Both the position numbers and the translations under genes were made by a program. Positions 13,440 to 25,846 of a stretch of 64,000 bases of DNA are shown piece after piece (positions within the stretch are counted from its first letter, which is position 1; the number at the start of each line of letters is the position of its first letter). The notes beneath the pieces were generated by a model, which was given only the letters and a program-made list of their open reading frames with translations, searched no databases and was not told the origin of the DNA. The DNA comes from Plectrocnemia conspersa (Eukaryota; Arthropoda; Insecta; Trichoptera; Polycentropodidae): NCBI GenBank assembly GCA_009617715.1, contig VTFK01000190.1, positions 434,001 to 498,000 of the forward strand, read 5' to 3'.

Positions 13440-13560
13440 TATGCTATTTAGAAGATTATTATTCAGATCAAACATCACAGATTAGGTTTACCTAGATTTT
13501 CCTAATCTTACGGATGAATATTTTGATGATTACTTAAAATCTATCTAGGTCCTACATAGT
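13440..13560 (+). repeat. Possible SINE family 2 body fragment
   Basis: The segment contains CATCACAGATTAGG, CCTAGATTTTCCTAATC and TTACGGATGAATA. It parallels the body of the copy near 58310-58370 (ATCACAGTTCTG, CCTAGATTTATCC, TCACGGATGAGTA). The head and tail are not clear. Confidence 0.4.
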
Positions 13561-16500
13561 AGATATTGAAAATTCTTTGATATTGAGTTAAAAATGCAGT
13601 ATATTATAAAACTTGCCTTACCTTTTCAAGTGTGCTTTGTACCTATGATATTAAATTGACAAGTTTGTCTTAAATTAATGTTCTATCTCACTTGTTATTA
13701 TTATTTATACTATAGTGTATTAAATATATTTTTTTAAATCGTGTCATTTTAGATCGTGCTGTGTATATCATATATATCTGATAGATACTTGTAAGGTCAC
13801 TTTACGAAGGTCGAACACTTTTTGCTCAAGTAGCTTTATATATAATACAAGAAGAGAGCCGCCTCATAACTAATCCAATAAAACCGACCACAATTATATG
13901 GTCCGAGTGTCCAGTTTTTACCGAACGGTTTAAAGCAAAAATACCGTGTGTGTGAGTTGCATTGCAGACACATTTTAGGATCTGGATTTTTTCATATGTG
14001 CACATGCACACTAGAAAGAATAACAAGTGAGTTGATTAGTAATCTCAGTTTGTGTCACTTGTCAACCAAGCGCCTATGTAGCATACAAAGATGTCCAACA
14101 GTTAATAAAGAACGCATTGGTTCAGTTTCTCATGCCGTAGAAAACTTTCTTAGAATCTTACGCGATTGTATTTGCATACATTGTTTCGCTTTGTTCTTTT
14201 CGTGTATTGACACAAGTGAAAATATGCAGTATTAAAAACTAGATTTTTCACACAAGACTAATAATATATTATAGATCTTGGTATACAATGAAGAACTTTT
14301 CAATAGATTTTTAATTATATAATTAAAAATCGCATATTATATAATGTAGATTATTTTTAAATTGCTTTTCATTGGCTCAGTTCATTGTTTATATGTATTA
14401 TACATTTAAATAACATTATATACACATGTATGCAGAAAAGAAAATAATAAAACACGTGCTTTTCTTTTTCCTCAATTGCGTATATTACATAAATTAATGT
14501 TTTAGGTATATCTATACAATAGCTATGGCCTCTTACTTTTATTCACCATTTATGTTTACGTTATGAACATTTTAATTAATATTGCGCAATAATTATAACA
14601 TAAAAATGTTGACTTGAATAAAAACACTGAATCTCGAATAATAAATATATTAATTCATGACACGATAAAATAAAATTGCGACCTAATTATCTCCAAGAAG
14701 TTTCAGATATTTATTAAATTAGGAGATGCTATAGGTTTAGTTTTTTATCCCATCCTTCCAGCTACCTGTGTTTGTAATACCAATAAATTGACTACCTGCG
14801 TTGTTGTAATACCAAAAATCCGAAGAAATACACAGTCGGTGTTTGGTGTTTCTTAAAAAATATTTTTTAATACCATTAGCATAATAAATTAAACTGACAT
14901 AAAATTAAACAGTACTCGTATTGATTAAAAAAATAAATAAAAAAATGACAGTTATTGAGAAAGTCCACAGCTGCAGAATATTCAATAAGAAATATGAGTG
15001 TTTTGTAAAATTTTGGAAATTAAAAAGTTTTTTATTCTATTATTTTGTTTGTCGGCTGTTTTAAATATAAAAATAAGTGCTTTGCAAATAAAAACGGCAC
15101 AATTGAACCGTATTTAATATTGCATTACATTGAAAAAAATTGAATACACAAAGATTTGTAAAATATTACAGAAATGTGTTTTTGGAATTGTTTTTTAAAA
15201 AAAAATATTATCAACGAATTGTTTGTCAAGTTAATTAATGGGCGAATACATTTCAGTTTCTAATGTAGTTGCATCAAAATTAAGGCTAAAAGCTATTTCG
15301 TGTTAAATCTAAAAATCTATATTTTTCATATAGTAAATTAATAAGTATTGATTTTAGAAGTGCCAATTATACTAATATATACACTTAGAAATAGAAATTG
15401 TATATACACAAATTTAATATATTTTTTGTTGCTTAGCACAATTTGCGACCGAAAACCCTGAGGGCGATTTCCTCAACGTTTTCTATAACTCTTAAGCGAT
15501 TGTGATCTGAGCAAGCGTGTGGTTATTGAATAAAAAAAAACGATCGTAAATTCATCAAAAATGTATATGTATATTCAACGATTATCTTTCTGGGAAGGTT
15601 TTAAGATTCGACACACGTCACATGTGCACGTGAATAATTCTCATAGTACATACGCACATTGTTAAAAAAGTCATCGTGTTGGTTTCACAAAAGATTTTCC
15701 ACGATTCGTCTTGGAGGCAATTGAAGAAAGTGCGTGTGTTGCGTGACTCAAAGGCATAATACGAAGCAATTTTGCTCTTCACGAAATACTAAAATTAAGA
15801 ACTATGCCATATTCCATATTCTGCTAGCACAAATCATCGTGTTTGTAGCAAAAAATAATACAGTCCAATATCAAGCCAAAGGTCTTGCTCTACGCCTACA
15901 ATTATTACAATATGAGTTTTGCACTCTTGAATATTTCCGTTAGCTATTGAAAACGCGTGGGTTCACCCCATGAGGTCATGCGCGTTAATAAACGAAAAAG
16001 TGTTAATTTATTGTCCAAATCAATCCTATTGCTAGTTAATGGACCATATGCTCTTTCACCAAGTTCAGAAATAAACGTTATAACTCTGGCATTGTATCAT
16101 CACGACTTTTTGCCAGTTAACAGCTCGATTTTATGGCAAGAAAGAACAATGAGTCCAAAGAGAAAACCGACAAAACGACCCCACGCATGCATAGAGAAAG
16201 AAAGAGTTATTGTTATTTTTTTATGTAAAGTTGGAAATAGTTAACTAACCGCCACATACGTCTAATTAAAGCGATGCTAAAATAAATTAAATTGCTTTGT
16301 ATATTATGCTTATTATATACATTTCTCTTTTATTATTATGAGCACAATTTAACAACAACAAAAATATTTATATGATTGTAAAAATACCTGAATTTTCATA
16401 ATTTGAAATAAAAAAAATATGGTTAGCTTAAAAATATATGTAAATGTAATTTTATATATGTTTATCTCAATTATATATTTTTTACTGGTTTTTAAATAAT

Positions 16501-19204
16501 TCTTAACTACAGCAAAATCAATATGTTCAATGACAAATAAGTGCAAATGCAAGTGTTTATTGTAAAAAGCACATGAAACAGTATTATATATGTTAAATAC
16601 CATCCACAGCAAAATTTGCTTTGTTGAAATCTAAGACCCCAAAAACTGCTGATTTAACATATTTTAGCTGTATTTAAGTAATGTGAATATGCTCATTAAA
16701 ATATATGCAACCGATTATATCGATTGTCATCCTCTCCGATATTTTCTCAGTTCCACTCTAAGACCCCGAAGAAAATATAATTACGCTTTTCATGTAACAT
16801 TGACATTGAATAAAGTTATATATATTTATCAATTCTCTCAAGAGAACTTCCGATAATAAATAAATTGAGAGACAATACAAAGAAAAAAAAATGATATCAA
16901 TTCGCATGTAATACGCAGTACTGAAATGATTCAAATCATCTGGTGATTCTAATTTATTATTTAAAAATAAAATACTAAATATATTGTTATTAAAAATAAA
17001 CTATTTATCGACTGAATTGGTGATCGTTGCGGTGTTATTTATCTCATTTGAGTCACTCACACGCCGTTTTCGTGCATCGCTGATCCGCCCAATCGGCTTT
17101 GACAAATTTATTCTCAGCGCCGTGTAAAATCCAGGGGCGTCCGTGCATACAATAAGTGTCCACGTCCTGCATGCAGATGAAGGCACGCGACAGCAGAGTC
17201 GTGAAAATATTCGTCGGGGTCACAGTCTACGGGCGACGGGTTCAATGGCGGCGTTTCGTCAACGAACCACGCACCATCATCCGGTCTCACACGAAAAGCC
17301 TCAGTCCGGATGTCATTGAAGGTCGTCCATGGGATGACTTCATCGGCAGAGGATATGAGTTCTAACTCTATTAATTATCTACATGCTTGCGCAAGAGTTA
17401 ATAACTAAATCGCAAATATTTTTGTTGCTGGACGTTCACACTATGACGGGCATGGAATGTTTTTGCGATTTTTGGTGATAGTTTCATATTTAACTAAATG
17501 CGAAGACGCAACAAATATATTAAATCATACCATACGATCGATCATCTGTGATAATGTCACAATCCTTGATACATATATTTTAGTAAAAGTAATTAAAAAA
17601 TAAATATAACGCTAATTATTAATCACAACTAAATTCTACAAGATAGAGCGGAATTGTTAGACAAAATAGAAATAAATAAATTACTGAATTTACAATTATT
17701 AGCACAATTTTTAAATTATTATAAAAAATTAAAAAAGGTTTATTTATTGATTGAAAAATTTTCATGAACTATGGTACATAGTACATATATATTAATTTCA
17801 TTATGATCTAAATTATATGCTATTTTTCTAATATAAAAGTTGCTACATTTCTTTTTATATAAAACGAGCAATTTATAATTATAAAATAATATAATTATTT
17901 TAGTTTAATAAAACTCATACATAAAAATAGATTTTAATACACAAGAATGTTTGTTGAATTCTTCGATCTGAACTTCTATTTATTTAACAGGCGATCCTCG
18001 AGTTAACTGCTAACCAAGAACCGTTTTCGGCTCACAATGGACCGTCTAAAATTTAGGGTATGCGGCGATATCAACGCGCAACGCAACGAAACCTTACATA
18101 ATGAGCATTTTATAAATTTTCATAAAGATAATGACATTCTTTGCCTCCCACTTGTATGCTTATTTTATTATAGTATCAGATACAACATTTCTTTCATATG
18201 ATTTTTGGAAAGTCAACAACCTTGATGTTGACACAACGGAATACGATCATCCGATTGTTTATATAGTGATATACATTATTTTTTTATACATACATAATAT
18301 GCATATATTATATTTTGTGCTGTTAAATAGATAGTTATTAAGCAATAAAAAATATTTTTTGTATGTATAGGTATGGTTAAACAATAATATATAGTGACGT
18401 GCAATGACTTGAAACATAATAATAAAAGGTGTTGATATATCAAATTACAGTAGTGTGTGGTTAATGTGTGTTTAAAAAGTTGTCATTCAATATTTACGAC
18501 ATTGTAGAATTTCCTTTTACGTTATTATATTGATGTCAATGTTTACTCTTTAGCATACTATAATACTTTTATTCGCAGAATACTTATCTCGTAACATAAA
18601 AAAATATTTCGTAACAATAATCGAGTTAAAAAGATAACGTTAACTGGCATGCATGATATAAAACATTCCAAATATAAAATATAACAATGAGATGACAATC
18701 TCGTATGCAAAAATGCGCATAAAATCGTGTGAAAAACGTGGAACAAAGGATGTATTGAATTTTTGTAAAACATGGTGAAAGCATATCAATTATACGCGCA
18801 GAAATTTTATGTATGTAATACAATTCTATATTGAAGAGCATATATATGATATATTTATTATGTGTCGATCTGGTTGTATATAGCAATAATTCATGCATGA
18901 TAATAACACGCATTAAATTAATATAAGCCTATAAAATTTATAGCGAATTACGCTATGCAAAATTTATCGATTCGCAACTGAGTTTTAGTGTACATTTTAA
19001 CTGGGTATCCGCAACGTAGGTGTTAATAAGCAAATTAACCGCTTGCTTGTGAATTGTTCAGTTTTTTCACATAAATTTTGCAAATTTATTTATACTGTTA
19101 TGCTATTGTTTTTGTAACGGTTAATAACTGTCAGTGAGGCGATATTGATGCTGTAGAAGTTAATTGATTTGTTGCGGTTCATCTCCAAGACTGAAGATTA
19201 AAGA
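13561..19204. other. Gene-free stretch upstream of mir-263b
   Basis: No supported gene. Open frames of 60-95 codons lack domains. The stretch at 17030-17370 is markedly richer in G+C and CpG than its neighbours and might be a regulatory island or a 5' transcribed region. A possible splice acceptor (TATTTATTTAACAG) lies before 18000 and is followed by 21 open codons and a stop. That is too little to call an exon. Confidence 0.4.
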
Positions 19205-19212
19205 AGATTGGC

Positions 19213-19292
19213 ACTTTTGAACCTTGGCACTGGGAGAATTCACAGGAGTTAATAAAGGCCCGTGAATTTCCTGATGCCTTAGTTTAAAACTG
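19213..19292 (+). ncRNA. mir-263b: microRNA precursor mir-263b
   Basis: The 5' arm at 19223-19243 matches the insect miR-263b mature sequence as I know it: it starts CTTGGCACTGGG and continues AGAATTCAC. The 3' arm at 19261-19282 starts CGTGAATTTCCTG and pairs with it along its length, leaving a loop of about 17 nt, and the stem extends outward (TTTTGAACC against TAGTTTAAAA). miR-263b belongs to the miR-183/263 family, known in Drosophila to protect sensory-organ progenitors by repressing the pro-apoptotic gene hid. It is on the plus strand, about 23.5 kb upstream of the first coding exon of the RASSF gene and downstream of the candidate exon at 8461. It may therefore lie in a long 5' intron or in its own transcription unit. 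The family is certain to my eye; the precursor ends are approximate. Confidence 0.92.
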
Positions 19293-19299
19293 TATATTT

Positions 19300-22240
19300 C
19301 ATCGGAATTGAAGAGTCAACAGAATTATAAATTTATTTAATGTAATGTATTAATGTATTGTTATATGTATATGTTTCCTAATAAAAAAATTAAACATAAT
19401 TTTAATACTGTTTTTAATTTATTATAATATATAGCATTAAGGTTTAGGATCATAATTAAAATTATAGATTTTAAGAATATATATAATAAGGTAACTTATT
19501 TTTGTGATAATGAATTTTCAGTCCTAGCAAACTATTTTAAACGCTACATATATACATTTAACAATTTATTAATTTAAACTAAAAAAAAATATTTTCATGC
19601 ACATTTTTTAGTGATATGTATAACGCTGTTTTATTTATAATTATAGCACAGAAATGCTCTTACACCAAAATTTAACAATATTAATAAATCCATTGTCTGT
19701 AAAAATCATATCACTTTAAACATAAAATTGCACAACTTTTTAAAAATGTTTTATGCAAGGAAAAAGTCAGAGAAATATTTTGGATGAAGAAAAATTCACA
19801 TTCAAAACATTTATTAATGAATCAGATGGAGAAATGTCGGAGAAACATCAGATGTTTTATGGATATTTTTTATACAAAAAACTATCGATGAATAATTCCC
19901 TCTAAAATAAAACTATTTTTTCTTGGGTGCAAAATTGGCTTTGAAGCATGTTATGTAACTTTTTTTACAATTTTACAATTATCCCGATCTCTTCTGGTTA
20001 TCATAGAGAATTTATTTCTTATCGCATGTAATGATTTTCTGCAAGAATAGTTCCCTATTATTTCCCAGAACTAATAGACTTTAAAATGTTTTTTTTTGCC
20101 TTTTGGCATCTAGTTGTCGTGAAACAGTTGTTTGTGAATTAGCTTTAACAGTGTTACAATAGAAAATGGACATCTTTCACAGGACGCATTTGAAAGAGTG
20201 ATATCGTCTGTGGGAAATTTTTCGGAGCAACGTCTTATTGTTCTCTGACTAACAGTACCCTCGCTAAATCCCAAATTTATTTATCTCATGGCCTGCGCCG
20301 CATTGTCTTTCAGTTAAAACTCACTCAAAAATAAAATATTTTTGCAAATAATAAATAAATAAAGAGCACAATACCTCGGCAAAAACATTTATTTACAAAT
20401 ATAGTCCGTTTTCGACTTGATATGAAACAACCTAATACAATTTTTTTTGTTGAATTTTTGTACCGTGCTATAAAGCAATAAAAAATGTGGTATTGTAAAA
20501 TTATACAATTTTTATAATAGTGAGTATATTTCACCAGCATATTAAAGGCAATACGGTTAAGCAAAATATTTGAGAATCAAGAACCGAAACTAGTATTTAT
20601 TTGTATAAAAATTCTTTATCAATTGAAACTTCAATAAGACATTCCTCTCCATGTTTTGTAATTCAAGTCGTCAATTTTCCTCGTACACCCATCATCGTTC
20701 AATTCAACATCCATAATGCAGTCAATTCTCGTTACAATACTTCCAATGAACCTTCATACCCATAGCCGTCTGGTAAATGTTAACAATGCGATTTACAACT
20801 GATATCTTTCATTCTAAAATCGTAACACATACATACGTAATATGTGTGTTCCGTGAATACGTAACGAAAAATCTTTTCGCTCATACGAGTATAGATTAGG
20901 AGTGTTGTTGCGGTTTGGTTGCTCAGCAACGACCATTTATCAGATCTGGTTTGTACAACAAAATCGTTCGGTAGAATCAACGCTGCCAACTTCAAGAGCC
21001 AACAACATCGGGTCAATATTTGAGTTGGAAAATTAAACACGCTGTTGGATGTACGATAAAAACATATCATGCCATAGACACGTCAAAACATTGACTGTAC
21101 GGCAAAAAATATTTTTAATTTAATTATGCACGGTGATAAAACTAATGACATGATAGATCAGTAATATAAGTCATTGAAAGGTTAAGGGGTTAAATTCAAC
21201 GTGAACTTTGTTTTTATTTTTAAATATATGATAATCAATTATCCACATATAAATAATTATAAGCCGATTCTATTCAAATTGAGCTTGGTATCTTATATTT
21301 GTACTATAAAGTATTTAAACATTGTAGATAATACTAAAAAAGGCTAATGATTTCGACTGTATGTATGTATTATACGTCCGTTATTGTTGAATGTTCATTG
21401 TTGTTCATCGGCACATTGCGTGATGATAATAGGGAAGTTGATGCCCGAATTTTCGAGCAAAGGAACGATCATTGAAGATCAGAGTCGCTTCGTGAGTAGG
21501 GCAAGAGGTAATTGCGGACCCCAGAGGTCAGACCGATTCACCCCACTATGTACATGTCGAAATACGTACAAAAAAGGGACCCAACACGACCTCATCTCCT
21601 ACACAAGAGAGCACGAATGCGAAAAGGCTCATATATAATTACACGCTCTGCAGAGAATTAAATTGTTAAATAGTGTAAATCGTTAGTTTAGATGTTTCTT
21701 CTTTTTGGGGTGCGTCACCATATGAGGATTTTTGATTCTAGATGCTTGATTTTATCTTAACGGTAGTGTACTTAATTTAAATATTTTTTTAATAAATAAT
21801 ATATAAAATACACTATTAATGACGACGACGTATAAACGAAAAATCAGTAGCGTGCTAGGCACTGGGAAAAAGAGACTATATTAATGTATAATAATTTATG
21901 CAACTCTAACTATCTACATATATTAAGGGCATGCGATATGTTCCTATCACCACGCACGTGCGCATCAACCATTGTCGTTAAAAATAGCTAATCGATCAGT
22001 AATTTAAAAACATAATAAAATATTAATTTTAATCAGATAAAACTTCTACTAATAAAAATCAATTTAATTATAAGCACGCAGGCATGCAAATTGTAATAAA
22101 ATATAATTCAAGATATTATTTTATGTTTTCTTTATAGTACTTTTTACTAAAAACTATCTATCTTTCTCATGACCGCTGCTATCTCTCACCAATATCGTTC
22201 ATACATTGTATTCGTATAGTAATTCAATTAGAATTTACCA
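19300..22240. other. Gene-free stretch downstream of mir-263b
   Basis: No gene recognised. The open frames at 20325-21070 and 21384-21638 lack conserved motifs. A more G+C-rich segment at about 21400-21620 is of unknown nature. Confidence 0.4.
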
Positions 22241-22305
22241 TTATTTATTTATTTAAAATCTGACAGGTAACCCAATGCTTCATAATAACTAGATGGCACT
22301 GCACT
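22240..22305 (-). repeat. LINE/SINE tail fragment
   Basis: Reading on the minus strand, a GAAGCATTGGGTTACCTGTC-like block ends in AAATAAATAAATAA. This is the tail module shared by SINE family 1 and the LINE copies. The rest of the element is absent. Confidence 0.5.
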
Positions 22306-22309
22306 TTCA

Positions 22310-22490
22310 TATTTATTTATTTATTGAAAATCTTCTATTAAACATAACAGGCGTAAGCCCAATGCGTTACAGTGGGGTTACAACAATCAATAACAACTTA
22401 GTACGTAGTGAGATGCCAGACTGAAATTAAAGTCAGTTAATCAGTAATATCTATTATAATAATTATAAACTATTATCACAGCCTAAAATA
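22310..22490 (-). repeat. SINE family 1, copy C (5'-truncated)
   Basis: On the minus strand this carries the body and the tail GTAACGCATTGGGCTTACGC plus CTGTTATG, followed by AATAAATAAATA. The tRNA-like head is missing, as expected for 5' truncation in target-primed integration. Confidence 0.65.
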
Positions 22491-22651
22491 AAAAAAAATA
22501 TTATTTTTAATATTCATCACTATATTCCTCCGTAAAATACGGAAAATCTATAAAAACATATTTTTTTTAGAATAGATCAAAATAATTATGTAATTATCAC
22601 TAATTTTATTCATACAGGCACAATATAAATTTAAAAAATCACTGGATTTCA

Positions 22652-23611
22652 TAGGGTTCTTAATAAAAAATTAGATTATTCCAATTATTCACTCGATTTT
22701 CAACTATAGGAATATTCGAATAATGGATAAAATATTCGTTTATACTATTTCAGATAAAATTTTGAACAAAAACTTTTGTATACTTGAGCAACAAAAGTAG
22801 TCGTTTTTTTGACTAGTGTCGCTCCAAAATCCATGGTTTTTATGCGCCTTTGTTTTCTTTCAAAATGCGAGACGCTTCTTCTCAACAAAAAAATACTTTT
22901 ACGCCTTTTGTGGCAACAAAACATTTGTGTTTCAACGTATCTACTATGACCGAAATTTACAGAAATCGTTCGTTAAAAGAAACAATATGTTGGAAAGGTC
23001 TACCCATTATTATCGCTTAACGCTTACCTCAAAAACAGGTGTGCGTCACAATTTGAGAAGTTCATGTTATGTTTTTGCATTTGTCGTTTCAAGATGTAAA
23101 TATTTTATTTTATTAGTTCGATAATTTGATCGCGGTTAATTTATTGCTAGTTATTTAATTTAAATTCAAATCCGTACAAAAATTAACGCCAATACGGATC
23201 TTTATGTTTATCAAAATCGTTCCAAATAAATTCGATAAAGTTATGTATACACAACGTTTTCATAAATTTTGCTGAATTAATTCAATTTTACTGAATTATT
23301 TGAAAAATCTGTAATTATATGATCAAAAATATGTAATAATAAATGACGCCCTTAACTGATCAGTTATTTGCACAGCATTATGCTATGCATATTTTATAAA
23401 ATTTGCAAGTTTTACGAGTATGAAAGTAATTAATAATTAAATAATATAATTTTTATTAAGCATTTTTTTTAAATAAATATTTTTTTACAGTAAATTAATT
23501 GATTTTTTGTATATTTGGTTGAATACATTAATATCAGTCAAAACCGAAAAAAAATTACGAATATATTAAAATATTCGAATAGTTGAAAACTAGGAATAAT
23601 TGAGAACCCTA
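22652..23611. mobile_element. Inverted-repeat DNA element, non-autonomous (hAT-like termini)
   Basis: The ends are TAGGGTTCT and AGAACCCTA. Inside them both ends share, in inverse orientation, an ATTATTCC block and a TTTTCAACTAT block followed by ATTCGAATA. The termini resemble those of the hAT element at 3994 (TAGGGATTC). The left end carries a small extra insertion. The flanking 8-mers (GGATTTCA and AATTCAAA) do not match well, so the target duplication is either decayed or was of a different length. The 102-codon open frame inside has no recognisable transposase motif. Confidence 0.6.
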
Positions 23612-25496
23612 AATTCAAAGCCATTTGTTTGACTTATACCGCTGTTTCATATACATTTTCACCGGTAGATATATATTTTTACTAACAAAAATATAATTTA
23701 ACTGTGAAAATATTTACCGCTCGTAAATGTCTATAAAATTCAATTTAACATATGCAAAATGTTCATTTGCTATTAAAACAAAAACCTAACCAAAAAATAC
23801 TTTAATTCAAGTTTAAAAACTATATTTATTTTTTAATTTGCTATATGTTAGGTTTAAGGTTAATGCAACTGTCAAATTGAGTTTCATAGATTTTCTAGAG
23901 CAACGTATAATTTCACTATCATATATGTATCTATCAGTAAAAATGTGTTCCATATGATTTCACTCAAACAGTTACTAAAATTATTTTTATATAATACTAA
24001 TGAAAATATAATTATATTAAAAAATACAAATTTAAAAGAAAATGAAAATGTGAAACAACGATTTTCCATAAAACATATTTATCTACATATATTACATACA
24101 TATATGTATTTTATACAACAACCGGATTGCTCTAGCTTAAATCATATTAAGCAGTTTTATTTTGTAAAGCTGGGTCAAAATTTTTTGATATATTACAGTA
24201 AACGGGCGTGCCTCAAAGCAATAAACTGAGCTCAACCAATATAAAGAAATCATGTGTAATGCCTCAGTACTAATATAACTATATAAACATTTGTAGAATA
24301 TACAACATGCGCTTATATACATACTCATATTTACGAAAATAGTAGCGGTGTACATATAAAAAATATGTGTACTAGCTCACATCAATCGTACCAGCTTTTT
24401 CCGAGCTATCACCGAAAACATCTTTGCGTTCGTTGAGCTCTTACAGAAGCTGAAAGACTCGTCCTAGAGAGAAATGAAAAAAAGTTCTTAACTTATTGAG
24501 AAAGGATATTTCAATATTAGCTATATGCTACATGAAGTTCAAATTCAAACGCCTAACAACCATAAATACTCGCTTTCGCTCGCACCGCATCTATGTCTAA
24601 TTTGAAAGAACTGTTAATGTTAATAACCACTGCCTTGAATTTTTCTATTATGTGTGTATTAAACTCGACATCTAATACTCAAAAAGTGCTCTATGCTTTA
24701 TCATATTTGAAAAAAGGAATTTATAAAAATGAAATATGCATGTCGACCGCGACTTTTATGACGCGTGCCATGGGGTGCGGAGGCCGCAATTTTCGGCCAG
24801 CGTTATCGTCCCCTTATCAGCGACTGGCTGTGGTGGTGGCGGTGGGTGAAACTCCGTTAGGGGTTGGTAATGGCGCTATCGCCGCTACCGGCGGAAGTCT
24901 GTAATGGCAACTAGTCACGCCACTGACCAATCACATCCCACCGCCGCCCATTCATCGACCGAGGTTGCTCCTTCGAGAAGCGCCCAGACCCCACCAGCTG
25001 GTCAAATCGGGGTTGAGAAGGGGTCAAACTACTTAAAATGTAGCGAATCGTTAAATATGCTGATTTATTTTCCTCGAATAAAATGCATTTGAGGTATATT
25101 CATGTGCACAAAGGTAATATGCATGTTCTTGAAATGAAACTATAGGGCTACAAATAATTCTACACGACATACTATTATATAACATATGCAATACGATTTA
25201 TTATATAATATTACAGTCAGTCAAAGTATGATTATTGATTAAGTGGATGATTACAAATTCATTTTTCTGATTATGTTAATATGCTTTCAATAAAATAAAG
25301 TCACTGCGTTTTTACTTAACTCGGTTTAAATTAAACTAGGAAATATAATTAATAATTATAATTTTTTTATATACCTGTCTATCCTAAAATTATCCTATTT
25401 CTAGTATGATATCTATGAACCTACATATTTATTTATTATTAAATACTTATTAAAATACTCTCGTTACATATTATTTTCTAACTTATATATAAATAG
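23612..25496. other. Gene-free stretch with a G+C-rich island
   Basis: The stretch is A+T-rich and lacks genes, but 24745-25025 is a sharply bounded G+C-rich, CpG-rich island. Its two adjoining open frames (24593-24904 and 24904-25092) are low-complexity and have no family resemblance. A promoter, a 5' untranslated exon or an inserted foreign segment are all possible. Confidence 0.4.
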
Positions 25497-25846
25497 GATG
25501 AAATAGCGTAGTCCGTAACGTTTCAGACTAGTAACTCAAGGTTGCGAGTTCGAGCCCCGGTAGTGGCACTCAATTTTTTATTTATAAAAACTGCGTCATT
25601 ATTAAAAAAAATAGCTCTAGCTGTAGTGACATTTATTGATTCTAACTTATATTACACAAAATAATTTATAATTATTATTATGGATGTCACCGATTCCTAG
25701 ACTGGTTAGTATAATACTTGTAGGTATTCATTATATCCGATTCGGATATAATGAATACCTACAAGTTGGTACAGATTTACCCCGTTGTAACTCATTGGGC
25801 TTACCCCTGTCAGGTTACAACAGAAGATTTAATAAAAAATAAATCA
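25497..25846 (+). repeat. SINE family 1, copy B with internal palindrome
   Basis: It has the same head as copy A: TAGCGTAGTCCG, CAGACTAGTAACTC, then AGTTCGAGCCC as B box. It has the same body and the tail CATTGGGCTTACCCCTGTC and AGGTTACAAC, ending in AATAAAAAATAAAT. Within the body a 51-bp palindrome (25716-25766) replaces the bases found at the same place in copy A. Confidence 0.8.
25716..25766. repeat. 51-bp near-perfect palindrome inside a SINE
   Basis: Two 25-bp arms, exact reverse complements, are separated by a single T. The left arm (ACTTGTAGGTATTCATTATA...) matches normal SINE sequence. The right arm replaces normal SINE sequence with an inverted copy of the left arm. Confidence 0.9.

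Larger units (their letters stand above)
8502..13440. other. Gene-free stretch with G+C-richer islands
   Basis: No coding gene recognised. A perfect 24-bp palindrome sits at 8864-8887 and a 12-bp-arm hairpin at 11493-11519. Patches richer in G+C and CpG at about 9180-9840 and 11620-12010 contrast with the A+T-rich surroundings and could be cis-regulatory elements of a neighbouring developmental gene. The remainder is A+T-rich and unremarkable. Confidence 0.4.

Noticed and set aside
17986..18057. Acceptor-like TATTTATTTAACAG followed by 21 open codons
   Set aside because: No donor-defined partner exon, no family resemblance, and a stop soon after; too weak alone.
22816..23124. 102-codon plus-strand open frame inside the inverted-repeat element
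   Set aside because: No transposase motif. Its phenylalanine-, tyrosine- and cysteine-rich composition fits chance translation.
24593..25092. Two adjoining plus-strand open frames over the G+C-rich island
   Set aside because: Long open frames are expected by chance in G+C-rich DNA, and the sequences are low-complexity with no family match.
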